Shown here one piece after another: positions 35,604 to 44,616 of a stretch of 52,420 nucleotides of DNA. Position numbers and translations under genes: made by a program. Positions within the stretch are counted from its first letter, which is position 1, and each line of letters opens with the position of its first letter. This DNA is from Rhodospirillales bacterium (GTDB lineage Bacteria; Pseudomonadota; Alphaproteobacteria; Rhodospirillales; Shumkoniaceae). The stretch is taken from assembly GCA_028281785.1 (NCBI GenBank), contig JANQJG010000252.1, positions 1 through 52,420 of the forward strand, read 5' to 3'. The notes under the pieces are model-generated. The model saw only the letters and a program-made list of their open reading frames with translations, made no database searches and was not told where the DNA came from.

Positions 35604-36842
35604 ATGACCGTGTTTTCCTTGTGTCGGCCCCGTTTAACCGGCCTCTTCGCCGCCGTATCGCTCTATCTGGGCATGGGCTTCGGCGCCACGGCGTCGGCCG
35701 CCGTGGCCGAGTTCTTCTGGGCCGGCATCCACCTGTCCGACCCGCAGCTGGAACAGGCGCGATACGAGCCTTTCCTCGCCCGGACGGTCGATCCGCATTT
35801 CCGCAGCAGCCAGCGCGGCGCCGTGTCCAAGCTTCTCGGCGCCCTCGCCTGGGACGAGTTCGCTTATTACGAGACGGCCGCCGAAACCGGCTATGTGCAA
35901 GAAAACATGCGCGACGTCTATGGCGTGTTCCTGGCCGTGGACCGGGTCATGCGGTTCAAGCCAAGCGTCGTCCAGGTCGCCGGAGAAGCGGTCCGCAAGT
36001 ACTACACCTACATCTTCGTCACGCTGAACGTCTTTGCCGCGGACAGCCGCAACCTGGTGTTTTCCCATCCGGTCTTTCTCACCGACGCGTTCGAGCAGCC
36101 GCCCTCGGTCGAGGATATCCTGTCGGAGACCCTGACTGAATTTGCCGAACAACTCGGGGACGCCGAGAACCCCCATACAAAGCGAATAATGCAGCGTCTG
36201 CAGGCATATTATGGACCGCCCGGACGCTCCTACGAGGCGATCCGACGCACCCAGAACCCGATCCACCCCATCGACGACTATTTCGAGAACACCTACGGAG
36301 TCATGCGGCTTTGCGGCGATTGCGTGGGCGTGCTCGACCAATCGGGGATGACGGCTCCGCCCGTGGACATGATGGGGGAGTTCGCCCGGTTCTTCCTCAA
36401 TGCCCGGCTGGCGGAATTCGGGCAGGTGGCGTTTCTTCCCGAGCAGGCGGGAAAGGTCGAGGAGGGAACCGGGGACGCGGCCGCCACGCGCAAGGAGGGA
36501 GACATCCGCCGCGATTTCGACGAGCTGTGCCTCGCGGAGTACGACGAGACGGGGAAAAGCCAGATCTGCGTGCGCGTGCGACCGCCGCGCAATCCGCTAT
36601 GGATCGGTGTGAGATCGCTCGTCAAGGCGGCCGAGGGCCCTGGCGCGCTCGTGACGCTTCGGTTTCTGACGGTGGTCGATATCGAGGCCGAACTGGCCGG
36701 ACGCGCCCAACCGGTCGCCACAAGCCTTCAGGAGACCGGCTATGAAGTCGCGGCGGTCAAAGGCGAGCAGGTTTCGGATGTGTATTATATTAATGGGTTA
36801 ATGAAGGCGATTAATAAACTGGACGAAAATGTGCTGAGATGA
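35604..36842 (+). CDS. Exported protein of the envelope cluster, unrecognised
   Basis: A 412-residue protein with a signal peptide (cut near residue 32). I recognise no family. Features are a cysteine pair in RLCGDCVGVLDQ, two more cysteines in ELCLAEYDETGKSQICVRV, and a C-terminal segment ending VSDVYYINGLMKAINKL. The final 65 bases are strongly AT-rich with codons unlike the rest, and the gene ends in an ATGA overlap with the next one, so translation is coupled. Periplasmic location is inferred. Confidence 0.78.
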   Translation: MTVFSLCRPRLTGLFAAVSLYLGMGFGATASAAVAEFFWAGIHLSDPQLEQARYEPFLARTVDPHFRSSQRGAVSKLLGALAWDEFAYYETAAETGYVQENMRDVYGVFLAVDRVMRFKPSVVQVAGEAVRKYYTYIFVTLNVFAADSRNLVFSHPVFLTDAFEQPPSVEDILSETLTEFAEQLGDAENPHTKRIMQRLQAYYGPPGRSYEAIRRTQNPIHPIDDYFENTYGVMRLCGDCVGVLDQSGMTAPPVDMMGEFARFFLNARLAEFGQVAFLPEQAGKVEEGTGDAAATRKEGDIRRDFDELCLAEYDETGKSQICVRVRPPRNPLWIGVRSLVKAAEGPGALVTLRFLTVVDIEAELAGRAQPVATSLQETGYEVAAVKGEQVSDVYYINGLMKAINKLDENVLR

Positions 36843-38083
36843 GCGCGGTGGCCCACACGACCCTTCGTCTTTTGCGTCAGGCGGCGATACCGGTGATCGC
36901 CGCGATCGCGCTGCTTACCGCGCCCCAGGGTAAGGCCCGCGCCGCCGACGACTCCGAGTTGCGGGTGAATTCCGTGGTCGTCGATCCGACGCCGACTATC
37001 GACCAAGCCGAGGCGGCGGCCAAACGCCAGGCCCTGCGCCAGGCGGTGGGAATGCGTGGCAACCTGCAACTCCGCGACAGTGACGTGCGAGAAATCATGG
37101 AGAACGTCGACCGGCTCGTGAGGACCCGGCACATCCTCAACGTCCAGGCGGTCAACGGCCTCTATCAGCCGGCCTTCTACCTCTCGGTCGATATGGGCGG
37201 GATCAACGCCATCATCCGGCGGGCCGATGCGACCGAGATCGTGGAGTACGGCAATCCCCGGTTTCAAGTGGCGATCATCATCAGCCGCCTGCCGAAACTG
37301 TTCGGAGACCCGGCGGACCGCGAAATCTACATCGACGACATCAACGAGACCGTGAAAGAGTATTACGGCCGGGCGGGGTTTTCCCTGGTCGATTTCCTCA
37401 ATATCGAAGGCGAGGAGCTGTACGAGATCAAGCGCCTGAGATCGCTGGAGCGGCGAATCTTCGACCCCATGAACCCGCCGACGGCCATCGACTACTACCT
37501 TCTCGGCCAGCTCGACATTCCGGACGACGCCGTCACCGCAAGGGACGGCGGCGCCTACTACCGGACTCACGCCAAGCTTCAGATCAAGCTCCTGGATCTG
37601 AACAGCGGCCAGCCAGTCTCCTCCCGCCGGACCGTGGTGGGGACGGGCTCATCGGCACGGGAAAGCGTCGACGACGCCGTGCGCAACATCGTGAAGGCGG
37701 TGCAAGAGAAAGCCAGCGCGCCGGACATCCTACGGACCTGGCGGCGCAACATCGAGCGGGGCATGAAGTACGAGGTCACGGTGTGCGACCGGGAGCTGAA
37801 ATACGACCGCTTCGACGACCTTCTCGCGGAACTGAGGAGTTTCGGCGGACTTTCCGGCGGCAAGAGCGGCCAAGTTCCATTGTATGTGTTTCAGTTTCCA
37901 GGGGGTAGAATGGTCGAGCCGGCGCGGGCGTTCGAGGCAATGCTCGAAGAGATCAAGTCCCGCACGGGCAAGTACGGGGATACCGAGGTCCGTCCGATCA
38001 TCTACAACAAGCACAAAGTGTTCATGTTCGGCAATACGAGCAACTGTTTCGGCGGAGGTACGGGTCCCCAGGCGGTGCAGTAG
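36839..38083 (+). CDS. Exported FlgT/LPP20-like protein
   Basis: A 414-residue protein with a signal peptide (cut near ARA-ADD, residue 35). After it comes a segment in the style of flagellar-assembly FlgT N-terminal and LPP20 domains, with IDQAEAAAKRQALRQAVG; a middle domain starting RFQVAIIISRLPKLFG; and a C-terminal domain with CDRELKYDRFDDLLAEL. In Vibrio, FlgT supports the outer-membrane ring around the flagellar stator, but the resemblance here is general and not a firm family call. It overlaps the previous gene by four bases. Confidence 0.7.
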   Translation: MSAVAHTTLRLLRQAAIPVIAAIALLTAPQGKARAADDSELRVNSVVVDPTPTIDQAEAAAKRQALRQAVGMRGNLQLRDSDVREIMENVDRLVRTRHILNVQAVNGLYQPAFYLSVDMGGINAIIRRADATEIVEYGNPRFQVAIIISRLPKLFGDPADREIYIDDINETVKEYYGRAGFSLVDFLNIEGEELYEIKRLRSLERRIFDPMNPPTAIDYYLLGQLDIPDDAVTARDGGAYYRTHAKLQIKLLDLNSGQPVSSRRTVVGTGSSARESVDDAVRNIVKAVQEKASAPDILRTWRRNIERGMKYEVTVCDRELKYDRFDDLLAELRSFGGLSGGKSGQVPLYVFQFPGGRMVEPARAFEAMLEEIKSRTGKYGDTEVRPIIYNKHKVFMFGNTSNCFGGGTGPQAVQ

Positions 38084-38209
38084 GAAGAAAAGCGTCAAAG
38101 GGTTTCATAGGGGGCATGAAGGTTCGTTTCATTGGGGGGCACCGAGACCTGTTTTACCTCGTGCGATGAGCCATTTGGTTAGGATCTTAGAAGGGGCAGG
38201 AGAAACTCG

Positions 38210-39217
38210 ATGTCAGGATTGGCTTCCATTCACAAGGCGTTTCTGGCGGGTACCGCGTCGCTGGTGCTGATTTCTTGCGCGGCCACGCCGACCGTTACCC
38301 AGGCACAACAGGGTTCCGACATTCCGGTCATCGTCATGCTGGAGGATTCGGATCCCAACAGCGTTATCCGGACGAGCGACATCGCCCGCCGCGTCACCTC
38401 GGAAATCCAGGAACAGATGAGCCGCTATGACTTCTACGTCATGGACGAGGAGTTCCTGACGGTTCGCATGGGTTGGCAGGTCCGGGCAAGGCGTCCGAAG
38501 ACCGAACTCATGCAGGTGGTCGTTCTTGCCAACCAGGCTGGTGATCCCAGGTTGGCGCCGCGTGCCATGGTCCTCTACAAGATTCGCGCGGCGGCCCAGA
38601 ATGTGGGCTTTGCGACCAAGGCCATGGTCCGCATCATGGGCGAGACCTATGACAACAACGGCCGCTTCATTTCCAGTTGGGAAGCCCCGCGGATGGAGTT
38701 TCCCGCGCCCGCCAACTGCGCCGGCGTGTGCATTCAGGAAGTCGTCGGCGATCACGCCCGCGAGGTCGGCGCCCAGGTGGCGGACGTTCTCCGCAAGAAG
38801 CTCGCCTACCTGACCCGGGGCGCTGGCGCGCCGGTGGCTGGCGGGACGGCCGCGGCGGCGCCGGCCGCAACGGCTCCTGCGGCCGATAGCGGCTATGGCT
38901 TGGCGACGATCTACCGCATCACCTTCAAGAACTTCACCACCCGCGAGCTGCTCGAGATCACCGAGGTGATGGAGACCGAGTTTCCGCAATACGTCTCCTC
39001 CGAGGTGCCGAGCGGCGACACCACCAAGTGGACCTATGGCTACCGGACCAAGGCACCGGCCCAGAAGATCCACAAATGGCTGAACATCCTTCTCATGGAT
39101 ATGGGCCTGGATCCGGACAGCCAGGTGAAGATCACCATGGCCGGAACCGACATCCAGCTCGATAAGATCTTCGGCAGTTCCCCGGTCGGCCCAGGGCCGA
39201 GCCCGAGGTTCCAATAA
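38210..39217 (+). CDS. Lipoprotein with two alpha/beta domains
   Basis: A 335-residue lipoprotein, lipobox VLISC with Cys23. The first domain (about 35-200) has the look of outer-membrane assembly proteins that bind other surface parts (SDIPVIVMLEDSDPNS, DIARRVTSEIQEQM, MVLYKIRA). A Pro/Ala linker then leads to a second small domain (about 228-320; YRITFKNFTTRELLEITEVM). The start ATG follows AGGAGAAA. An intrinsic-terminator-like hairpin lies immediately downstream, ending this operon. Confidence 0.78.
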   Translation: MSGLASIHKAFLAGTASLVLISCAATPTVTQAQQGSDIPVIVMLEDSDPNSVIRTSDIARRVTSEIQEQMSRYDFYVMDEEFLTVRMGWQVRARRPKTELMQVVVLANQAGDPRLAPRAMVLYKIRAAAQNVGFATKAMVRIMGETYDNNGRFISSWEAPRMEFPAPANCAGVCIQEVVGDHAREVGAQVADVLRKKLAYLTRGAGAPVAGGTAAAAPAATAPAADSGYGLATIYRITFKNFTTRELLEITEVMETEFPQYVSSEVPSGDTTKWTYGYRTKAPAQKIHKWLNILLMDMGLDPDSQVKITMAGTDIQLDKIFGSSPVGPGPSPRFQ

Positions 39218-39230
39218 GGGAAACCGCTTC

Positions 39231-39266
39231 GATCCCCCCTCCGGCAACGGCGGGGGGATCTTCGTT
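39231..39266 (+). terminator. Intrinsic terminator-like hairpin after the lipoprotein gene
   Basis: A perfect nine-base stem (GATCCCCCC / GGGGGGATC) around a 12-base loop, followed by TTCGTTTCG, lies 13 bases after the stop of the lipoprotein gene. It closes the first envelope-cluster operon. Confidence 0.65.
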
Positions 39267-39327
39267 TCGTCGTCGCGTGCCCGATCTCTCAAAAAATGGG
39301 CAGCGACGGCGGGAGCTGGAGGCGAGA

Positions 39328-40266
39328 ATGGGAATTCAAAATTTTTGGACCTACCCCGCGGTGGTGGCCACGGCGCTGGCCGGGATGGTCGCGGCGGGAA
39401 TAGCAACCGCGGCGGATCCGACCGCCCAGTATCCCGGCGACTATTACGGACGGATCGACCTTCCGCTGACACAGGCGCTCGCCCATGTGGAGCGCCTGAT
39501 GGACGATACCGACAACTTCGAACCGCTCAGTCAGTTCTCCCCGAAGAATCGCTACCGCATCATGGCGTCACCGATCGGACGGCTGGACCTGTTGGTTCGG
39601 ACCGGCGGCGAGCAGTATACGAGCCTGTGCACGGGATGGGTAATCTCCCAGGAGTACATCCTGACCAACAACCATTGCATCCCCGGCAAGAAGGGGCAGG
39701 TGCTCAAGGCTTCCCTGGTCATGAACTATCTGGAGGAGGGGGACACGAGCTCCGTCGAACGCTTCGAGGTCGAGACCCAGCCCGTGGAAACAAGCCCGGA
39801 GCTTGACTATTCGATTGTCCGGATTCATGGCAACCCCGCCGCCAAATACGGCTTTATCCCACTGCAGGCACGCGACGCGGAGCCGGGAGAGGAGCTGTTC
39901 ATCATTCAGCACCCCGCCGGCAAGCCGAAACGGCTGACCCGCCGCAACTGCCGCGCCGACGAGGATCGCGAGAGGCCGGAGGAGTTGCGTCATTTCTGTG
40001 ACACGCTTGGCGGAAGCTCGGGATCGCCGGTATTCTCGGACAACGACATGTCCGTGGTCGGACTTCATTTCGCGGGCATCGAGCGCAAGGTCAATTTCGC
40101 CAAGCGGATGACGATGATCGTCCAGCAGAGCAGCATCCTCCAGCAGCTGAGCGAGGCGTCGAAGTCCGCGGGCCGGCCGGAAAGGGTGGCTCCAGCCACG
40201 GTCGCGCCGGCGGCACCGGCGCCCGCCGGAACCAGCCCCGGCGGCTGGCAGTCCATCACCCAATGA
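39328..40266 (+). CDS. Trypsin-fold serine protease, exported
   Basis: A 312-residue S1-family (V8/trypsin-like) protease. A signal-like hydrophobic segment (about 10-29) precedes the protease domain (about 85-265). The catalytic triad is visible: H116 in TNNHC, D160 in ELDYSIV, S231 in GGSSGSPVF. Cysteines at C101, C117, C208 and C224 may form disulfides. A Pro/Ala linker leads to the C-terminal GGWQSITQ, resembling the end of the next gene's product. ATG 39328 follows GGAGGCGAG. Periplasmic; substrate unknown. It opens the two-gene operon between terminators. Confidence 0.9.
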   Translation: MGIQNFWTYPAVVATALAGMVAAGIATAADPTAQYPGDYYGRIDLPLTQALAHVERLMDDTDNFEPLSQFSPKNRYRIMASPIGRLDLLVRTGGEQYTSLCTGWVISQEYILTNNHCIPGKKGQVLKASLVMNYLEEGDTSSVERFEVETQPVETSPELDYSIVRIHGNPAAKYGFIPLQARDAEPGEELFIIQHPAGKPKRLTRRNCRADEDRERPEELRHFCDTLGGSSGSPVFSDNDMSVVGLHFAGIERKVNFAKRMTMIVQQSSILQQLSEASKSAGRPERVAPATVAPAAPAPAGTSPGGWQSITQ

Positions 40267-40283
40267 GGCAAGGAGAACCCCGT

Positions 40284-40715
40284 ATGTTGACCCGATTTGC
40301 AATCCTCGCGCTGGCCGGGCTGGCGCTTGCGGCCTGTCAGTCGCCTTATGGCTCGCCGACGGTCGTGACCCTCGTGGGCTCGGGGCTCGACAGGGTGGAG
40401 GTCTTCACGCCCCCCGTCGATACCTACTACCGCCAGGACGGGAGCTACTGCGAGGACTACCAGCTGCGGCAGTACCGCCCGAACGGTCAGGTTCGATATG
40501 GCCGGGCGACGGCATGCCGCTTCCAGAACCAGCAATGGGTGCTGGTGAGCCGGGACATGGAACCCTGGCCGGTGGCAAGCGCGCCGCCGCCACCGCCGCC
40601 AACGGTCGTGGTGCCGAACACCGGCACGCCGGTGCCGAATCCGGGCACGCCTGCGCCACCTCCTCCCGGACCGGTAAGCGGCGGCCCCGGCCAATGGGTG
40701 CCGATCACGCAATAG
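40284..40715 (+). CDS. Small proline-rich lipoprotein
   Basis: A 143-residue lipoprotein with lipobox LALAAC (Cys18). The folded part (about 22-100) is beta-like with a cysteine pair in SYCEDYQLRQY and TACRFQNQQW. The rest is a Pro/Gly tail ending GQWVPITQ, the same closing pattern as the protease GGWQSITQ. The start ATG at 40284 follows AAGGAGA. It is coupled to the protease gene (17-base gap) and followed by a strong terminator, so the two probably act together. Confidence 0.8.
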   Translation: MLTRFAILALAGLALAACQSPYGSPTVVTLVGSGLDRVEVFTPPVDTYYRQDGSYCEDYQLRQYRPNGQVRYGRATACRFQNQQWVLVSRDMEPWPVASAPPPPPPTVVVPNTGTPVPNPGTPAPPPPGPVSGGPGQWVPITQ

Positions 40716-40767
40716 CCGGCAAGACCGGAAGATTCCGCGCCGAGCAGGCCACGGAATTCAGTTCTTT

Positions 40768-40800
40768 GAAGGGCGGTGGCTTCCACCGCCCTTCGTTTTT
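40768..40800 (+). terminator. Intrinsic terminator
   Basis: A perfect 12-base stem (GAAGGGCGGTGG / CCACCGCCCTTC) with a CTT loop and a GTTTTT tail. This is a textbook rho-independent terminator ending the protease-lipoprotein operon. Confidence 0.9.
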
Positions 40801-40886
40801 CCGCCTTCCCCCTTCCATAGCCAGGGCGAGAGTTTCGGCGCTTCTCGCGGTCCGAACGATGCAACGAGGTGGGGAAGGGGCCAGAC

Positions 40887-41312
40887 GTGGAAGACACGGG
40901 ATATGGAAACGCGATGACGGAGATCGCCCTGGCGCTCGCCATGGCGTTCTTCAGCATCATGGTGTTGACCATGATCTCGATGGGCGTGGGGACCGGCGAA
41001 ACGGCCGAAACCACGGCCGCCATGCTGGCACCCTCCCGGCCCGAGGCGGCCCCGGCGGCCCGGGTGGAGACAGGTTCCGAGGATCTGATCGTCTTCTACA
41101 AGGGAGGGGGGTTCTGGGACCGGGACCTCTCACCCATCGACCCCGCGACAATCGTCGCCTCGGAGCGCGTCGTTCTGGCTCTGGAGCCGGACCTGCCGAT
41201 GGCCGAGGCGATCGCGGCGCGGTCGCGTATCGACCTGAGCGAGCTGATCGTAACGGTCATGGACGAGCGCTGGCTGCAAGCATTGGAGAGAGTGAATCAT
41301 GATGGCAACTAA
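40887..41312 (+). CDS. MotB/ExbD-like single-span membrane protein
   Basis: A 141-residue inner-membrane protein with one helix (about residues 12-35, IALALAMAFFSIMVLTMISM) and a periplasmic domain (about 60-141). An acidic residue, E12, opens the helix, in the position of the proton-carrying aspartate of MotB and ExbD; the MAFFSIMVL core resembles MotB MAFFLVMWL. The C-terminal domain is short, without an OmpA fold. GTG 40887 has GGGGAAGGGG upstream and is preferred over GTG 40869. It overlaps the lytic transglycosylase gene by 14 bases. I propose it partners the channel protein at 48269; this is an inference. Confidence 0.65.
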   Translation: MEDTGYGNAMTEIALALAMAFFSIMVLTMISMGVGTGETAETTAAMLAPSRPEAAPAARVETGSEDLIVFYKGGGFWDRDLSPIDPATIVASERVVLALEPDLPMAEAIAARSRIDLSELIVTVMDERWLQALERVNHDGN

Positions 41313-42195
41313 ACGTGACCGTGGATTCCGACTGGTTCGCGCCGGGCTGGCCGCGCTCGGCCTGCTGGCCGCCCTTGCCGCTGTGGAGCCCGGCCTGGCG
41401 GCCATTCCGGAGCGCACCGACGTCCAGCGCATGATCGTCGAGGAGGCGTCCAGTACACGGGTGCCGGCCTCTCTCGCCCTTGCGGTCGCCAAGGTGGAAT
41501 CCAACTTCAATCCCAAGGCCCTGAGTTCGGCGGGCGCCCGGGGCGTCATGCAGATCATGCCAAAGACCGCGAAGGATATTTATGATGTGGACGCGGATCA
41601 GCTGTGGGATGCGCGGCTGAACATCCGGCTCGGCATCGATTTCCTGGAAAGCCTGATCGAGCGCTATGGCGGGCGGTGGGACCTCGCGCTTTCCCATTAC
41701 AACGGCGGCTCGCGGGTGGGCACGCCGCCCAATGCCCGGGTCATTCCGGCCACGCGCAAATATGTCGATGCCGTCCTCGCATGGCAGAAGCGGTTCGACC
41801 GCAACGCGACGATGATGGCCTTGGCGGATACCGCCGGCAAGCCGGCACCGACACCGCAACCTGCGCCCAATCGCGACCGGCAGGTCGCGGCCTATTGGAT
41901 GTTCGAAGATCCCAACATCGACAAGGACTGGCGTCACTACCTTAAGGTCGCCGACTACTGGCTCGCCGTCGCGCAGAATGGCGGAGACCCGCTGGCCGTC
42001 GAGCCCGGGTCGGACCTCGAGCTGGCGGCGCGGCAGTCCCCCACGGACGAGTGGCAGCCGGTCGAGACCGGACCGCAGAGGCCCTCGCAGGAACTGGAAC
42101 AGAAGATCCAGGAGCGGCGTCTCCAGTTTCGCGACCGGCTGACTACCGGCGATCTCCCCTGGCCGCGCCGCCGCGACCGCTGGGTGGAGGGATAA
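41299..42195 (+). CDS. Lytic transglycosylase, SLT family
   Basis: A 298-residue peptidoglycan hydrolase that cleaves glycan strands to form anhydro-muropeptides. An N-terminal signal or anchor (about 12-36) precedes an SLT domain (about 40-145) with the catalytic glutamate E67 in AKVESNFNPKALS, GARGVMQIMPKTA and ALSHYNGG. An extended C-terminal half (150-298) is not recognised. ATG 41299 overlaps the MotB/ExbD-like gene. Local opening of the cell wall is needed for envelope-spanning assemblies, so it suits such a role here. Confidence 0.93.
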   Translation: MMATKRDRGFRLVRAGLAALGLLAALAAVEPGLAAIPERTDVQRMIVEEASSTRVPASLALAVAKVESNFNPKALSSAGARGVMQIMPKTAKDIYDVDADQLWDARLNIRLGIDFLESLIERYGGRWDLALSHYNGGSRVGTPPNARVIPATRKYVDAVLAWQKRFDRNATMMALADTAGKPAPTPQPAPNRDRQVAAYWMFEDPNIDKDWRHYLKVADYWLAVAQNGGDPLAVEPGSDLELAARQSPTDEWQPVETGPQRPSQELEQKIQERRLQFRDRLTTGDLPWPRRRDRWVEG

Positions 42196-42403
42196 GTCCA
42201 GGATGACCACGACCGGCTGTATTTGCGAACGCCGAGCAGGAAGATATAAGGTTGTCGGTGGTGGCGATTGGCCCGGCCGTCCCGAGCGGTGGCCTTTCCG
42301 CGGCGGCAACAGCGGCGGCGAAGGCGGGACGGGAAGGGGCCGGGTCGCTCGGCGGCGGGGTAAGAAGAGCTGTGTCCCGCCAGTTGCCCCGGAGTCCTTC
42401 GGC

Positions 42404-44062
42404 ATGTCGCACGTCTCGGCGGAACAACTCGTTATCGAATCGGGCAAAAGCTCGGAACTGGTTTCGGCCTTTCAGATGGTGGCCGAGGCCGAGGTGGACG
42501 GTCAGCCGAAATACTCTCAGCAGACCTGCCGCGACCTCGCCAAGGCAATCGCCTGCCGCAACTACTCGCGCGCGGTTTTGGAGCTCTGCCACTTGGTGCA
42601 TATCGCCGAGAAATGCGGGGGCGGCCTGGGATACGAACTCTTCTTCTGGGACAGCGGCCCGGCGCGCCCGTCCGCTTTACGCGCGAATGTCCTGCGTGGC
42701 TTCCGGGAGGGCCAGGCGGGGCGGGGCATGACGGTAACCGGCGCGGGGGTCGATGTCGCCTACGACGATGGGAAGTTTTCCGTGACCTTCGGGCGCATGC
42801 CTTTTCTCATGGCCTTGATGGAATTCCTGATAACCACGATCGGGTATGCCGAACTCAACGCGGTTCTGAGGGACATGCTGGCGCCCGGGGTCAACTCGCG
42901 CTCGGTCTCCACGCACGCCAACCAGCTTTCACGGCTGATCTATGACTATCTCAAGGAACACCTCCCAAGCGCGCAAAATCAGCGTAAGTTTCGCCGGCTC
43001 ATCGCCTTCATGGAGGAGCGGCGGGGCGCCGACTTCGCCGTCGATGCCATCGACGACACCGCCGTTCTCGACTTCTGGATCGCTGAATCGGCGAAGGAGA
43101 GCGCGGACGGCGTCGATTTCCGGATGTTTCAGACGGTCTTCAAGACGTTTCTTAGGTTGCGCCAGACCCTCGAGCAGTCCGCGGATCTGCACGCGCTGGA
43201 AACATCCTTCACCATCGGCGTGGATCGGGAGGCCGGCGAAATCGATCCCGACGCGATTTACGGCATCATCCAGACCGTCGACGAATATCGCAGCCCGCTG
43301 GCCGCCCTTCAGGAACCGCCGGCGGATGCCATCAAGTTCCTCAATCAGCGGGAGACGGGACAGCTCGAACTGCTCTTCGAGAGCGGGGCGGCGGCGTTCG
43401 TCATGCCGCTTTCCCTCATGCGATGCGAGGTCTTCGGCAAGGGGCAGGGACAGATCACGCAGGCCCTGCGCCGCCGCGCCGACAAACAACAGCTGAAGAC
43501 CTTGATCGCCAATTGCGCGCCCGAGACCTACCGCGAGCGCCAGGACGGCTTCGCCAAGTTGCGCGTTCATTTGGACCGGGTGCTTCTCGCCAGCCTCCAT
43601 GTTCTCGCCCGGAATCGGAGACGTGAGGCCATCAATCTGGTCGTTTCCCTGCGGCCGGAAATCGACTTCTCGCCGCTGGCGCGCCTGTTCGACATCTCGG
43701 ATGACGGCGACGATCGGGTCGTGGTTCTGCGCGCCGCGTCGGTATCGGATCAGTTTCTCAACGTGATCGAGGACAGCGAGAAGGTCGGGCCCGATATCGC
43801 GGGCCTGATCGCCGAGGCACGGAAGGCCTATCGCGGCCTCTCCCGGCAGGGGTTCGGGGACGACATGCTCGATGACACGGACATCACGGAAGGCTTCGCG
43901 CAAGGCGCGGGCACCCTGCTCGACATGTCCGGCCATGTAACCGCTTTCGCCGAGCTGCTGGACCGCGCGGCCCTGCCGGAAACGGATTGGGACAGGCAAT
44001 TCGAGGCCGACAAGGGCGTGTTCTCGGATCAATTCGTGGTTTTGTACGGAGGGACCCCATGA
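42404..44062 (+). CDS. Large cytoplasmic protein of the envelope cluster, unrecognised
   Basis: A 552-residue protein without signal peptide or membrane helix, so probably cytoplasmic. It is mainly helical (for example HALETSFTIG, PLAALQEPPADAI, LRVHLDRVLLASLHVL). I see no known catalytic motif. The start at ATG 42404 follows GGAG; the same frame remains open to 42203 but that upstream segment is Gly/Arg-rich and unconvincing. Its stop overlaps the next gene (ATGA), which in turn overlaps the Lon-like protein, so the three are translationally coupled and may form one complex. Confidence 0.8.
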   Translation: MSHVSAEQLVIESGKSSELVSAFQMVAEAEVDGQPKYSQQTCRDLAKAIACRNYSRAVLELCHLVHIAEKCGGGLGYELFFWDSGPARPSALRANVLRGFREGQAGRGMTVTGAGVDVAYDDGKFSVTFGRMPFLMALMEFLITTIGYAELNAVLRDMLAPGVNSRSVSTHANQLSRLIYDYLKEHLPSAQNQRKFRRLIAFMEERRGADFAVDAIDDTAVLDFWIAESAKESADGVDFRMFQTVFKTFLRLRQTLEQSADLHALETSFTIGVDREAGEIDPDAIYGIIQTVDEYRSPLAALQEPPADAIKFLNQRETGQLELLFESGAAAFVMPLSLMRCEVFGKGQGQITQALRRRADKQQLKTLIANCAPETYRERQDGFAKLRVHLDRVLLASLHVLARNRRREAINLVVSLRPEIDFSPLARLFDISDDGDDRVVVLRAASVSDQFLNVIEDSEKVGPDIAGLIAEARKAYRGLSRQGFGDDMLDDTDITEGFAQGAGTLLDMSGHVTAFAELLDRAALPETDWDRQFEADKGVFSDQFVVLYGGTP

Positions 44063-44616
44063 CGCGGGCCTGGAAAACATTTGAACCTCGGCGCAAGGCA
44101 GTGGCCGAACGCGTTTTCGACGCCCTTTCGAACCTGGACTCACTGACCGACCGGGAGGCCGCCGCCGAGACCGCGTCGCGCAAGGTCGGCTTCGCCGAAC
44201 TCTATGCCTATGCCACGCGATCGGATCTGCCGATGGGCGAGAAACTCAAGCGGGCATTGGACGAAAGCGAGACCCTTCGCAGGGATCTCGATGCCCTTCT
44301 GGAACGGACCGCCATCTATCATTTTCCGCGGGTCGCGGCGGCCAGCGCGGGCGGCGTGGAATCCCGGGAGGGGGAAGGCTTCAGCCTCCGCATTCGCCCA
44401 TCGCGTGCCGCCAGCGGACAGTCCTACGTCATCATCGAGATGGCCGAAGACGCGGCCGAGGCGCCAAAAACGTTGTTTGTCTGCGGCGCCGACCAGCAAT
44501 ACGGCAAGTATCCCTTGCCAGACGCGCAGAACGGAGTCATCCAACTACTAGTAGACAGTGACTCCGCCCTGGTCCAAGCCCTACGCGACGTTCATACGGA
44601 GGTGTTCATTCGGTGA
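44059..44616 (+). CDS. Small two-domain protein coupled to Lon-like gene
   Basis: A 185-residue cytoplasmic protein. The N-terminal part (1-85) is helical (RRKAVAERVFDALSNL, LKRALDESETLRRDLDAL), in the style of anti-sigma-type or adaptor helices, followed by a beta-rich domain (about 105-185; YVIIEMAEDAAE, LQLPxP-like LPDAQNGVIQLLVDSDSALV). I cannot assign a family. It overlaps both neighbours by four bases. An adaptor or regulator for the Lon-like membrane protein is a possible role, purely by context. Confidence 0.75.
   Translation: MTRAWKTFEPRRKAVAERVFDALSNLDSLTDREAAAETASRKVGFAELYAYATRSDLPMGEKLKRALDESETLRRDLDALLERTAIYHFPRVAAASAGGVESREGEGFSLRIRPSRAASGQSYVIIEMAEDAAEAPKTLFVCGADQQYGKYPLPDAQNGVIQLLVDSDSALVQALRDVHTEVFIR

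Noticed and set aside
38213-39472. 419-codon open frame on the minus strand
   Set aside because: It is antisense to the lipoprotein gene and crosses its terminator.
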